This document shows, piece after piece, positions 37,920 to 47,914 of a DNA stretch of 64,000 nucleotides (position 1 is its first letter; each line of letters starts with the position of its first letter). The notes beneath the pieces are model-generated. The model worked only from the letters and a program-made list of their open reading frames with translations, did not search any database and was not told the DNA's origin. The position numbers and the translations under genes are program-made. Location of the stretch: the NCBI GenBank assembly GCA_034769895.1, contig CM068372.1, positions 440,503,458 through 440,567,457 of the forward strand, read 5' to 3'. Source of the DNA: Magicicada septendecula. Its lineage: Eukaryota; Arthropoda; Insecta; Hemiptera; Cicadidae.

Positions 37920-38755
37920 TAACCGTTGGGTATACATTTGTTAAATGGAATCTGCAAAGACTCTGGATTACAAATATCCACGCTTAACACCAAGGTGATG
38001 GCTTTTCGTGGAACTGATCCCGTACGGGCAAAAATTGTTATAGATGGTACTGCCCTGAAACAAGTCAGCAATTTGTTAATACCTGGGATACAGTGTGTCT
38101 TATAGTACAAGGCAATGGTGTTGTGAATAAGTTGCATAAGTTCAACGTTATGTGCGGGAACATCAGGCGAACTCTTTAAGTCAGCAAGGACGCGCGTAAA
38201 ATTCTACAAGGTGATGGCCCTTCCCACACTTTTTCATGACTCTGAGAATTGGACTTTGACTAAAGGCCAGGCCAGTTGAATCCTAGCGGCTGGAATGAGA
38301 TTCCTCAGGCACGTGGGAGAGTATACTCCCCATGATCATAGAAAAAACAGGGATATACGGCAGGAACTGAATATTATGAGTATACTCGACAGGATTGCCC
38401 AGTATCGGTTCAATTGGTGGGACCATCTTTGCCGAATGGATGACTGCCGCATCCCTAAACAACTAGAGAACTTTAATTAAGAAAGTTGTGGTAGTGGAAA
38501 ATCCGAAACATTTTCGGAAAACACCGAAAGATTTTTCCGATCTGACAATGTGCTGTGAAGCTTGAAAGCGCTAATCGGAATAATTTTTCTGAAGTGGTGT
38601 GTAACAGTGATTATTCTGTTTGTAACTACAGAACTGTAAGCCGAATGGATGGAGAGGTGTGGGAGGTCCGAGGAAGCGCTGGAGTGACAGCTCTAGACTT
38701 TACGTGTTTGAGACCGGAACAAACCATCCTTGGTTTAATCCTTGCTTATGATGAT
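37920..38755 (+). mobile_element. RTE-like LINE ORF2 remnant
   Basis: Reads KVMAFRGTDPVRAKIVIDGT, ALKQVSNLLIPG, KLHKFNVMCGNIRRTL, then FYKVMALPTLFHDSENWTL, MRFLRHVGEYTPHDHRKNRD, IRQELNIMSILDRIAQYRFN and HLCRMDDCRIPKQLENFN. The 3' non-coding part encodes the usual LDFTCLRPEQTI-LG tail and ends in ATGATGATGATT. GATTAGTA at 37914-37921 and 38756-38763 is a possible 8 bp duplication, blurred by the GAT tail. Same family as the minus-strand copy at 9779-10526. Confidence 0.85.
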
Positions 38756-38763
38756 GATTAGTA

Positions 38764-40615
38764 GACGTTCATCTACAATACAGGCTTCCAGTTGTCAGCT
38801 TCCTTAAAGACGAGCTCTACTTCCTTCTGCACACGTATTCTTTCGGGTTTTATCACTTTTATTGCATCTTATCTTTTCAGTGTTTCTTCTACATGAAAAT
38901 TAGACATCCTTCTGTGTGTCATCTTCTGCTATTTTCTTTGGCACTTAAATCCTGTAATTTTGTATTTCAAATGTTCGTAACCTTTATTCGCCTTTCTGTG
39001 TCCCCTCCTCGTACGTCTCCACCGTTCTTATTGCTGCTTTATGTACCTTCATTGCGGTATTCTTACTAAATCCTACACTATTCACGGACAATTTTTATTC
39101 TAAAAGCTTTGCAGCCGGCCAGTATTCTCTATAAATAAGATTCTCCTTTCGTTCTTATCGTCTAGTATTTGTTCCAAAATATTAGAATTCAATACTCTGT
39201 CAAAAAATGTGTTGTTTGTTCTTTCGTCCCTGTATATCATCGTATATTTTGGCTTATTCGAACCCTCGCTCCACTGCTACTATTTCTAATTTTCGAAGAG
39301 TTTATTCTACGCTTTTTCTACTCCTTGGAGCTATCTGTAAATCGTCCTACGTGCTACGACTTGTACTAGTGTTTCTGTTCGTTTGATATTATACGTTCAA
39401 CATATACTGTAATAAATAAAACTTGGAACCGGAGCGACCCCTACAGGCGACGATCGTGCGCAGCGGTAGATCGCTCTAACTGAAGTGTTTCAATTGAAGA
39501 ACAAAACAGAGTATTCTCATGTGTATGATACATCGTGGAGGGAAGAAGCGTGCCATTATTCGTAGAAAAATGCGCGCCGATGCTCGCTCCGGTGTTTCAC
39601 GCCCCCGAGGCTCGGTGCGGGGTTCCGCCCCCAGACTTTGCGTGTCCGCGTATCACGCTCCCTAATAACAACAACAACTACAACTGGGGGATAAATATCC
39701 CTCGGGGAAGAGTTTTCTATATAAATATCTACCGCAATGTGAAAAGAAGTAATAATTATACATAAACGATTTTATATTTTTTATATCTACGTAGAACAAA
39801 GAGGGTTGTTGTTATATATATAACGAAGCAGCAACAGCAGGCAGACAAGTCGATTACGGGAACGGGTAAGCTTTGACTATAATCGAGCTGGGGGAGAGAG
39901 AACGATTCACGTCTTATATTTTCCGATGAATTTTTATGTTATATAAAAACTCCGTATGCCCTCGGGCTAGGTTGATAATAATATTAAAAGGCTAAACACA
40001 AAACACACGCATGCATTCTTCGTATATATAGATCGACCTTCGTTGCTGTTAATTCCCATTCTCTCTTCGTTGTCCTCCTTCATCATCATTATACACACAC
40101 ATATGTATGGGATTGGAATTTTTTGTTTGACGAGTTTTAAAAATTAGTGGCAATAATAATTGTTACGATTCTTCTATAACTAAGAACGGTCGGGCATTAT
40201 AATTGATGAAGGCTGAGAATAGAAAAAAAAAATAGAGAAGAATACGAAATAATGTTTGGAAGCTCGCCCATTATGGAGAAAAAAAATGGAGATATAAAGT
40301 GATGGAAGTGTAGGGGGCTTTGGTTTGGTTCGGTCGGCCTCGAGGCGAAGTTATGTGTGATGAGACGCATCCGCGTAGCATGTTTAATGTTTATACCTGC
40401 TATGCGGTGTGTGTCTAATGATTTAATGGTCTGGTATAATCGTTTTAGTCTGTAGTCTGGTGCTCAGTGAGCTTTGTCTTGGACCTGGTGTCATCTGGTC
40501 CGCACAAACCGCAAGCACGCAATATGGGGACGTGCTGTGGCTACAGTCGTTGGGCTTTGAAAGGACTGAGAAAGGAGTACGAGAGAATTTTGAGTAGTGT
40601 CAAAGTGTGAATGCA
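38764..40615. other. unassigned stretch
   Basis: No repeat family or gene recognised. CpG-rich at 39540-39660. Short microsatellite-like runs near 39667-39682 (CAA type). Confidence 0.4.
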
Positions 40616-40904
40616 TTCTTCTTCTTCTTCTTCTTCTTCTTCTTCTTCTTCTTCTTCTTCTTCTTCTTCTTCTTCTTCTTCTTCTTCTTCTTCTTCTTCT
40701 TCTTCTTCTTCTTCTTCTTCTTCTTCTTCTTCTTCTTCTTCTTCTTCTTCTTCTTCTTCTTCTTCTTCTTCTTCTTCTTCTTCTTCTTCTTCTTCTTCTT
40801 CTTCTTCTTCTTCTTCTTCTTCTTCTTCTTCTTCTTCTTCTTCTTCTTCTTCTTCTTCTTCTTCTTCTTCTTCTTCTTCTTCTTCTTCTTCTTCTTCTTC
40901 TTCT
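40616..40904. repeat. (TTC)n microsatellite, about 96 units
   Basis: A 289 bp uninterrupted TTC/GAA tract, read in three frames as long poly-Leu, poly-Phe and poly-Ser. On the minus strand it directly follows the LINE tail at 40905-41140. The pure purine/pyrimidine strand bias could favour triplex structures. Confidence 0.97.
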
Positions 40905-41140
40905 AGGGTTAGACAGTCTGCCCGTTCCGGCTTCGTCGCCTAATCCTCGGTCTTCCCACGCTTCTTCTACCTATCTGGTGTTAATTCAAGACCTGTTTTG
41001 CGGTCCTTTCGTTTTGTATTTTGGACACACGTTCTATTCATTTTTCTTTATAAATTTTGTGGCTATAGTGCAAACATCGCAACGCTGCGTTCGCGAATCC
41101 CTAGTATGGCTACATTTATGTACCCAGCGAGGATCGTGGG
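40905..41140 (-). mobile_element. LINE 3' tail feeding the (GAA)n tract
   Basis: The minus strand reads VEEAWEDRGL or, in the next frame, GRSVGRPRIRRRSRNGQTV-like residues and a stop, then (GAA)n. This resembles the G-R-P-R-x-R-R-x-S-x-N-G C-terminus of an insect RTE-like ORF2. Too little coding is left for firm assignment. Confidence 0.5.
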
Positions 41141-41519
41141 ATTAGAGGTTATTCGAGTTATGTCCAAACACTAAGTTACGTTTAAAAAAAAAAAAACATT
41201 AAATAAAGCAGTTACTTTAAATTTGAAAAAGAATTATCTTTTATAAAAGACAGACATTGTAATATACCCCTTCTCGTAAGTGTTATGGTAGCCTACATGG
41301 TGTGACATATTAATACTGTACATATTAAGACATACATTTGTTATTATGAAGGTAAGCGTTCCGCAAGTTTTGTGTATATTGTCATCTTCAGATTTGTAAA
41401 GTATAATAAGCGAAGGATCATTATGTTTTATAAATCTGAAAATGATAATATATTAAGAGAAAAATTTGACGAAATCTTGCAATAAGATGCAAAAAAATAT
41501 AAATTATATTCTTTCATAA
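41141..41519. other. unassigned, small inverted repeat
   Basis: TATTGTCATCTTCAGATTTG (41377-41396) has an imperfect inverted copy at 41438-41455. It may be a decayed version of the PLE end motif; the GAAAC box is not preserved. Confidence 0.3.
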
Positions 41520-42040
41520 ATAATATATTTAATATTTATAACGAAATTAGCTCTTTAAATTGGTATTATTGTGTGTGATTTTGGTGTATATATTAGTATT
41601 TTGTGTACTTTCTATGTTGAGTGTTTTGAAAATTGTGTCATGTTTTGTATTGGTTTGTATTTGTTCAGGTATTAGTTTGTTTTGTGCTTGTATATTTGTA
41701 AATTTTCTCAAATGTTCATTATGGTTCCTTTGTGTGGTATGTGTTTTATTAGTGTCATGTTGGTTATGTCTGAGAATTCATGTCCAGTGTGTATTGCATG
41801 TGTGGCCAAATTAGATTTAAATATTTTTTGTTTTTTGTATGCGTTTAGTTGTTCAAAGTAACTTTTTTTCAGTTGTTTTTTTGTTTGTCCTATGTAACAT
41901 TTATTGCAATCTTGGCATTCAATTTTGTATATACCATTGGTTGTTGTAACCAATGAATAACTGGTAGTAGTAACTTGTAGTAAAACACTGTCTAACTTGG
42001 AATTTGATTTTTGCCCCGTTCGCACGATTTAGGCCCTTTT
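41520..42040 (-). mobile_element. Penelope-like element, copy 3
   Basis: The minus-strand PLE 3' region, from the GIY-YIG domain to the C-terminal tail, is colinear with copies 1 and 2. Its outer tip is probably the segment 42967-43010, which matches the GACTGTAGC tips of the other copies, so the element appears to have been split by later sequence at 42040-42966. Confidence 0.7.
41708..42025 (-). pseudogene. PLE GIY-YIG endonuclease domain
   Basis: The 105-codon minus-strand frame contains GIYKIECQDCNKCYIGQT, with GIY at 41927-41935 and YIG at 41888-41896, then KKQLKKSYFEQLNAYKK, SNLATHAIHTGHEF and TLIKHIPHKGTIMNI. The CCHH-type extra residues (C-x2-C upstream, H-x-x-x-x-H downstream) are those of Penelope-like endonucleases, which cut target DNA during retrotransposition. 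An arginine usually found after YIGQT (R-x-L-x-x-R) is replaced by K and S here. The N-terminal RT is absent and the frame stops before the tail, so it is a fragment. Confidence 0.85.
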
Positions 42041-42067
42041 AATTATGCCTTTACGTTGACGCGTATA

Positions 42068-42217
42068 AAGATGTCAAAAACACCATGGAGACCAGAATTA
42101 ATTACCATGGTAACAAGTTAATAAACAAATGATATTTAGCGGCATCGGAACTGTACCTTTATCCATTCCTGCAGTTTTTTTAATATGCGATTGTATCGAT
42201 ATATTTTGTAATTTTGT
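42068..42217 (+). repeat. 150 bp direct repeat, copy A
   Basis: Begins AAGATGTCAAAAACACCATG and matches 42333-42487 at about 90 percent by eye, including GATATTTAGCGGCATCGGAA. Class unknown. Confidence 0.8.
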
Positions 42218-42332
42218 ATACAGATACGTCTATATATTTTGTAATTGTCTTAAACGATTATAAAATTTATGGTTATACGTATTTCTGATGATGCAATGAA
42301 TAAGTAATGAAATATATTAAATACTACTACTT

Positions 42333-42487
42333 AAGATGTCAAGAACACCATGGAGACGAGAATTAATTACCATAGTAACAAGTAAATAAGCAAATGATAT
42401 TTAGCGGCATCGGAACTGTACATTTATCCATTCCTGCAGTACATTTCCGATGTTTTATGTAAGATCCGATTGTATCGGTATATATTA
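42333..42487 (+). repeat. 150 bp direct repeat, copy B
   Basis: Second copy of the repeat at 42068-42217, offset 265 bp. The 3' part contains a short insertion (about 25 bases) after ATTCCTGCAGT. Confidence 0.8.
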
Positions 42488-42599
42488 CGATGTGGAAAAG
42501 AAGAAGTGTACTATTGTAAATTGTCCTATTAGGCCTACTTAATGCAAAGCGAAAATACGTGTTGTTTTCGTTTGTGAGGTTAGTTGACAACGGTTTTTG

Positions 42600-42966
42600 G
42601 TTTTTAGTTTACAGCTGAAATAAATAAAACCATGGTTGAGGAAAACATAACGTTTAATGTGTAATACAATGCTTCTAACACGGTAACACTTAAAATTAAG
42701 AATTTAGCGTTTTTGATTTTAACAGGTACTTTATAAATATCTCCAAAAGCTTTATAAACGGGTGCTTTTAAATCTCCAAAGGCTTTTGCACCAACATAAT
42801 AATTTAGTACAAGTGTTGAAAACAGCTTTGGAGAGAATTTGACTAATGAGTACAAAATTGTTATACGAGCTGACAGAACGCCAAATAGACATAGACAATA
42901 AACATTAAATTCAAATACTTATTAAAAGTCAAAAATTCGTGTGTGAAGCCGCGTGCAACAGCTAGT
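42600..42966 (-). mobile_element. possible Helitron-like 3' end and 83-codon frame
   Basis: The segment ends GAAGCCGCGTGCAACAGCTA followed by GT, similar to insect Helitron termini that end in CTAG/T. Inside, a minus-strand frame (42604-42855) repeats KAFGD twice and matches nothing I know. No 5' end was found. The call rests mainly on the terminus. Confidence 0.25.
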
Positions 42967-43010
42967 ATATTATATACATGAAGAAATAGACTGTAGCAAA
43001 AAGTCTTTGA
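42967..43010 (+). mobile_element. PLE outer tip
   Basis: TATTATATACATGAAGAAAT then AGACTGTAGCAAAAAGT matches the outer tips of PLE copies 1 and 2. It is in the inverted orientation expected for the far end of copy 3. Confidence 0.55.
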
Positions 43011-43670
43011 AGTTTATAAATAAATGTTATTTATTATTAATATTCATAATAAACAAGAATAACGTGAATATGAATATGAATTTTATTGTACGTTTATATT
43101 AGGCCTATACATGGTATTTCGTAGAATGTGTAATTGAAAATCTACCCGGTATAACTGAAAGGACAAGAAGATTAAAAGCACACATACTATGGGTTTTATT
43201 TCAGGCGAATATTACAGTATCGAGAGGCTCGCATTTCAAAAACACACGGGTTTTAATGAAAAACTAAACAAATATACAGTGTATTATTGAGACTGATACT
43301 GGAAAACTAAGATTCCAAGGCCTGTCGAAATGAAACAAAAATTAATTTAAAAACATTGTATGTGAAAAAACTGAGTCTGTGTGTTTTTTTTTAAATGAAT
43401 TCTTAAAAATATTAGAATATTAGAGTCCTCCGTATGCAATTAAAATTTTTTCAGTTAGAAAAATTAATTTTTCAATAATTCAACGGGACGCTTATAACGA
43501 TACTATTATAACAAATCTTTGTGTTTTCCCATTTCTTTTCCTGTTTCCATTTAGGGAATGATTTCAAATTTCATTCACGATCTGGACGTTGGCAGAACTT
43601 GCTATTCTGGAAAAATTCTCGAAGGTATCGTTGTATTCTGTGAGTGATCACTGTAGTCATTATGTAGATT
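43011..43670. other. unassigned AT-rich stretch
   Basis: Nothing recognised. Confidence 0.4.
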
Positions 43671-44085
43671 CAGTGGTTCCCAACCTTTCCGGACCACTTT
43701 GCTCTTCCGCGTTCATTTCGAGTACCACCGGAGCGTAAAGAAAAGTTATTGGGGTTTTCTAAATAAAAATACTTGATTTACCATGAATAATATATCTTAT
43801 TATTCCTAGTTGTGTATAATTATTTAAATCTATTACGTAGAATTTACAAAACGGTAACTGATCTTTAAAATTAATTTCAGGTTGGTTCTATGCTAAAATA
43901 ATTTAAATAAAGTAGGCTATGAAGTTTTTTCAAAAGACGTTAGGTTGTGTTTTTATAAGGGTTGTCGTTTTAAATCATGTCTGATGAAAATTTATTGTTA
44001 TTTTAAGCATAAATTTTTATTTTTTTTTAAGTAAATACTTTTTTCCTAGCTAGGTCGTCTTGCGTACCGCCGGTTGGGAACCTCA
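43671..44085. mobile_element. hAT-like MITE
   Basis: Starts CAGTGGTTCCCAACC, a common hAT terminal sequence, and ends GGTTGGGAACC followed by TCAG instead of ACTG. The flanks TGTAGATT and CTCAGATT share 6 of 8 bases, a possible decayed target duplication. No coding. Confidence 0.6.
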
Positions 44086-45030
44086 GATTTAGGTTATGTA
44101 GGGTGTTAGTAGTAGTCTACCTTCTTTTGCATCCTAGTGACGGTCGAACCCACTTTCTTCGTTTCGACATTTGCCTAGCAAGATTAGACGTAGTGCCTGC
44201 TACTGCTAGATCTCGTCTTGTTCGAGGGTTGAAAGACATTTCACTAAACGATCAAAGATATCAAACAGTTTTCAGCGAGACTGCTATACCAGCGAGATAA
44301 TGCCAGGCACACTCACTGAAGCTTTAGCCAAAAAATAACTTGGTGTCGGAAGTTGTATTTAAAATTCCAGAAATATTTCGGATATATGTAGTTAGTGTCC
44401 GTGTGACACAGATGTAGAGTAAGAGGAGTGCGACACGACTTGAGACCAGTTCTGTAGTGTACAGTACGCTAACCGCTTTGCCGTCATAGTTACGGTCCGC
44501 TGAGCCAACGGTTAGCGTCGCCTGACACTAACTTGGCAAGTTGCTGTTAGGTTTATTACACATACGATTCCATTGCGTTGACACTCTAAGGCACCTATTT
44601 TCGCCTTGTTTAATTCATCAGCTTTACGTCATTTTTCTCAATAATTGTTAAAGGTACACACTTAAGGTTTTGTCAGCACATTTTGAAAATTACGGTAATC
44701 TATGTAACCAGAAAATGATTTTTTTATCGGTTTAGGCTGGAATCTTTGAAAACGAAGTTTTAGAAAAAATTCTAAATATTTTATTCTTTTTTAAAAAGAT
44801 TTTTTTGGTTATTTTGTCTGACGTTTTTGTGGATCAGCAGATGAAATACATAAATTTATCGTGTAGTCACTGATACATAAATTTATCCTACAACTTAAAA
44901 AAAAAGTTTATCTTTTACACAGCCTGGAGAGAAAAAGGTGCACAAAAATTGTAAAAATGTCATTTTTTAAAACGCGTGTTGTCAGTGTTACCATGGTTAC
45001 AGAACAGATCTATTTTAAACCAGTCTGCAG
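44086..45030. other. unassigned, opposed tRNA-like heads
   Basis: At 44463-44490 the minus strand reads TGACGGCAAAGCGGTTAGCG. At 44499-44522 the plus strand reads GCTGAGCCAACGGTTAGCG. Both resemble SINE A-box heads and point away from each other. No B boxes. The rest is unrecognised. Confidence 0.3.
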
Positions 45031-45045
45031 GGTACTGTGGGTATT

Positions 45046-45722
45046 TTATTCTCGCGAAAAAGCAAGCGGCCTCGGCCGCTTAAAGTAGGCCCCGTCGAGG
45101 TACCCTGGACCAATAGCGTCAAGTACCTCGGGCTCCACGTGGACTCCCGACTCACCTGGCGAACCCATACACAGTACATCCGACAACGCGCTTCGGCGCA
45201 ACTCAGTAGACTCTGGCCCGTGCTATCTAATCCGGCAATGACCCCCCGGCTAGGTAAGCTCATAGTCAACTCGTACGTGTTGCCGGTGATTACCTATGCC
45301 TGTCCTGTCCTGTTTGAGGATACCTTGCTCGTGGTCATAGGTCAGCGCGCCAGCGCGTTCTCGACCGGGGACTGAAGCTTGCGTGTAAAGTCCCCCGGAG
45401 GTACTCTGCTCGTCTTTTGAGGAGAGGACTCGGTGTCCGCTCTTTTCATGACACCGTGAGACGCCTGGCGCGTAGATTCTATGTTCGTTCCGAAAGAGTA
45501 ACCCACAATTCCCTCATTGCCGGACTTGGTAAATACACCCCGCGACAAGGTGAGTCCTGGAAGCGACCTCGTTTATTAGCCCCGGTGGTATAATCCACCA
45601 ATCGCAGGTCGCTTCAGACCCCCCATAAGTAGATAAAACATATAAAAGGAACTCAAACTAACCCAGTGGCAGGAGTCCTATCTGAGACTCGGGACACTGC
45701 ACAACTCGCGACCCCCAGTCGT
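45046..45722 (+). mobile_element. Jockey-like LINE 3' end with 14 bp target duplication
   Basis: The first frame (45037-45375) reads LFSRKSKRPRPLKVGPVEV, then SVKYLGLHVDSRLTWRTH, then LSRLWPVLSNPAMTPRLGKL and VLPVITYACPV, the RT thumb and beyond. After a frameshift around 45310-45363 the frame to the stop at 45591 reads GLGVRSFHDTVRRLARRFYV and GLGKYTPRQGESWKRPR. This is the ORF2 C-terminus of a Jockey-clade LINE. GTACTGTGGGTATT occurs at 45032-45045 and 45723-45736, the likely target duplication. Low decay suggests a fairly recent insertion, 5'-truncated after the catalytic box. Confidence 0.85.
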
Positions 45723-45736
45723 GTACTGTGGGTATT

Positions 45737-46466
45737 CATAGTTTACTAGGGTTTCAGGAGTGGAGAGAACGATACAGCTGGAACGTGTCTTCGGACAGAA
45801 TCGTTATTGATGATGGCTTTTAATAATCGCCCCATTGATAGCCCGTCCTCCGCCAAGAAGGCTAAAGAAGAGACGTGCATAGTGGAGGGTGACCCAGTGC
45901 CACCATTGTGTCTCTTCTTCAGTGACGTCGTACCAGTTCCGAAGACTCTTTTTGTCTTTTTTTACTATCGCCAAAACCGCATACGCTTCCCAGGATAAGT
46001 CGCCGCTCACCATCCACTGGATACGTCAACGAGTCGCTCTGGAACCCTATCTTCGCAAGGAGACTAACGCACTTCGCCGCTGTGGCATGTGAAAACGTAA
46101 ACTGTTGTTACAAGACATAAAGCCTCGTGGAGACGGCGTTTCGGTACCCACATAAGCGGACGAACTCGAGTCACGCCGCTGCCAAACGTTGCACCTGATA
46201 AACCCCGCGCCCCGAAATGCACCGTGCATTTTATTAATTCAATTAAAAACAAAACAAGACGATTTATTTAAAATCATAAATTTATTAGAATAATAAAATA
46301 AAGCATTAAATATATAATAAATAGCTGATTACATAAACATTACAACAATCGAAGGTAAATCGATTATCTCTTAACTTTACTGTAAGCGAAATATTCAGTT
46401 ACAATTGAAACAAACCTCTGAGATACAGAATAATTTTTGTGTGACGTGCGTCAGGTGAAAATAAAC

Positions 46467-46469
<3 letters not shown>
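45737..46469. other. unassigned stretch
   Basis: A frame from the ATG at 45810 reads MAFNNRPIDSPSSAKKAKEE and continues to 45998. The SPSSAKKAK motif resembles the start of some Jockey ORF1 proteins, but no zinc knuckle or further similarity is seen. The remainder is unrecognised. Confidence 0.25.
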
Positions 46470-46550
<81 letters not shown>

Positions 46551-46555
46551 AGAGC
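46470..46555 (+). repeat. (CA)n-(GA)n microsatellite
   Basis: About 39 CA units followed by 4 GA units, uninterrupted. Confidence 0.95.
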
Positions 46556-47370
46556 CTATATAAACGTCAGAGAAAAACTAAATATCAAAAAAAAAATGGA
46601 GTCGCAGATGCTGTTGACATAAAATTAAAAAAAAAAGTTTACTAATGTACTTAGTAATGGCTGGTCATCGAACATTTGTTTTAAAGAGCTTACTAATCAC
46701 CAATTGTTATTAGCAGTACGAAGGCCAATTACTCTGAAACGCGGTGGTTTTTTTTCTATGCGGACGTTTCGAGAAATTTTACGCGTTCCGCCAAATTAAA
46801 CAACTTGCAATATTAGCATAATGCAAATAGTACGGTAATCAGAAGTCGTATTGAATTCTTTTGGGGGCAGTGAAACATTATGAACGCGCTATGGAACGGC
46901 TCCGCGTGACATTACATGTAACTGTAGTCAAGGCTAACCGGGACTCGGCGCTGCGACTCCGCAAGTAAAAGTGGTGCATGTGGATCAGCTGACATTGTAC
47001 AGCACAGCTGCACGCGAGCGAGTTACATCATTTGTAACCGTGAAACACGAGAATTTCACTGTATAAACCGTCATCTTACAGAAACAACTAATACAGATAT
47101 TTAAAAGTGAATTAAATTATAATCTAATTAATACAAAATAACTAAATACGATAATATTTTCAAAATCTTAAGAAAACATTTATTTGACAATAATAGTATT
47201 AATAATAGTAATCATCTTTCCCCATACAAAGTAATCTCCTGACGTACTGAAGCTCTATAAAACTATGGGTCAAAAGCGTGGACCCTTGACGTCAGATTTT
47301 GAACATCAAATTTATGGCTTTGTAAAAGAGTGGAAAATAAAAAATAACACCGTCGGAAAATAAAAAACTA
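46556..47370. other. unassigned stretch
   Basis: No gene or repeat family recognised. Confidence 0.4.
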
Positions 47371-47600
47371 ATCTAGAGGTCCCGGGTTCGATTCCCAGGC
47401 CGCACCATAAAATCAAGGTGCGTTTTTCAGCCCCCAGGTCGACTGAACCTGTTGAAAATGAGTACCTGGAATAACATCCTGGGGATAATAATGGGCGACT
47501 GAAGCGTAGTGCTGGCCACACTGCCTTCCTTGTATCCCGTACGGCTCGCATAAGCCAGCCTACCCTGCCTGACTCCTAAGCTGCTTCCGTGGTAGACATG
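47371..47600 (+). mobile_element. tRNA-derived SINE, 5'-truncated
   Basis: GGTTCGATTCCC at 47389-47400 is an RNA polymerase III B box. It is followed by the body CCCCCAGGTCGACTGAACCT, AAAATGAGTACCTGG, CATCCTGGGG and GTGCTGGCCACACTGCC, a layout common to insect tRNA-type SINEs (AATGAGTACCAGG...CCTGGGG). The A box is missing. Confidence 0.7.
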
Positions 47601-47639
47601 GGAGCCAATATTATTAAAAGATTGGAAAATTTAGAGAGA

Positions 47640-47885
47640 GAGAAACAACTGTAGGTTAGATGCTGTCCGCGAAGGAGGAGAAATAGTACGGTTTATTGAG
47701 ACCAGAAAAATTGGTTGGTGGGGCATGTGGAGAGAATGGGTCGCAGAGAATCCTGTATGGTGAAGTGGGAGAAGTGAGGCGGGTATGAAGACCGAGCAGA
47801 CGATGGCTGCATGTGATAGAAGCAAATTTGGGAAAGACAGTAATTAGGAATTATTTGGAGACGCCTGGCAGAATCTCGGTCAATA
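47640..47885 (+). mobile_element. LINE 3' remnant
   Basis: Reads VRFIETRKIGWWGHVERMGR, RESCMVKWEK, then after a frameshift RPSRRWLHVIEANLGKT. This is the I-x-x-x-x-h-x-W-x-G-H-V-x-R-M and R-P-x-x-R-W order of RTE-like C-termini. It lies directly 5' of another LINE fragment. Confidence 0.65.
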
Positions 47886-47914
47886 ATTCATCATGTTTTA
47901 GGGAATGAAAAACT

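Noticed and set aside
40597..41145. 182-codon poly-leucine frame and the poly-Phe and poly-Ser frames beside it
   Set aside because: They are the three readings of the (TTC)n microsatellite, not proteins.
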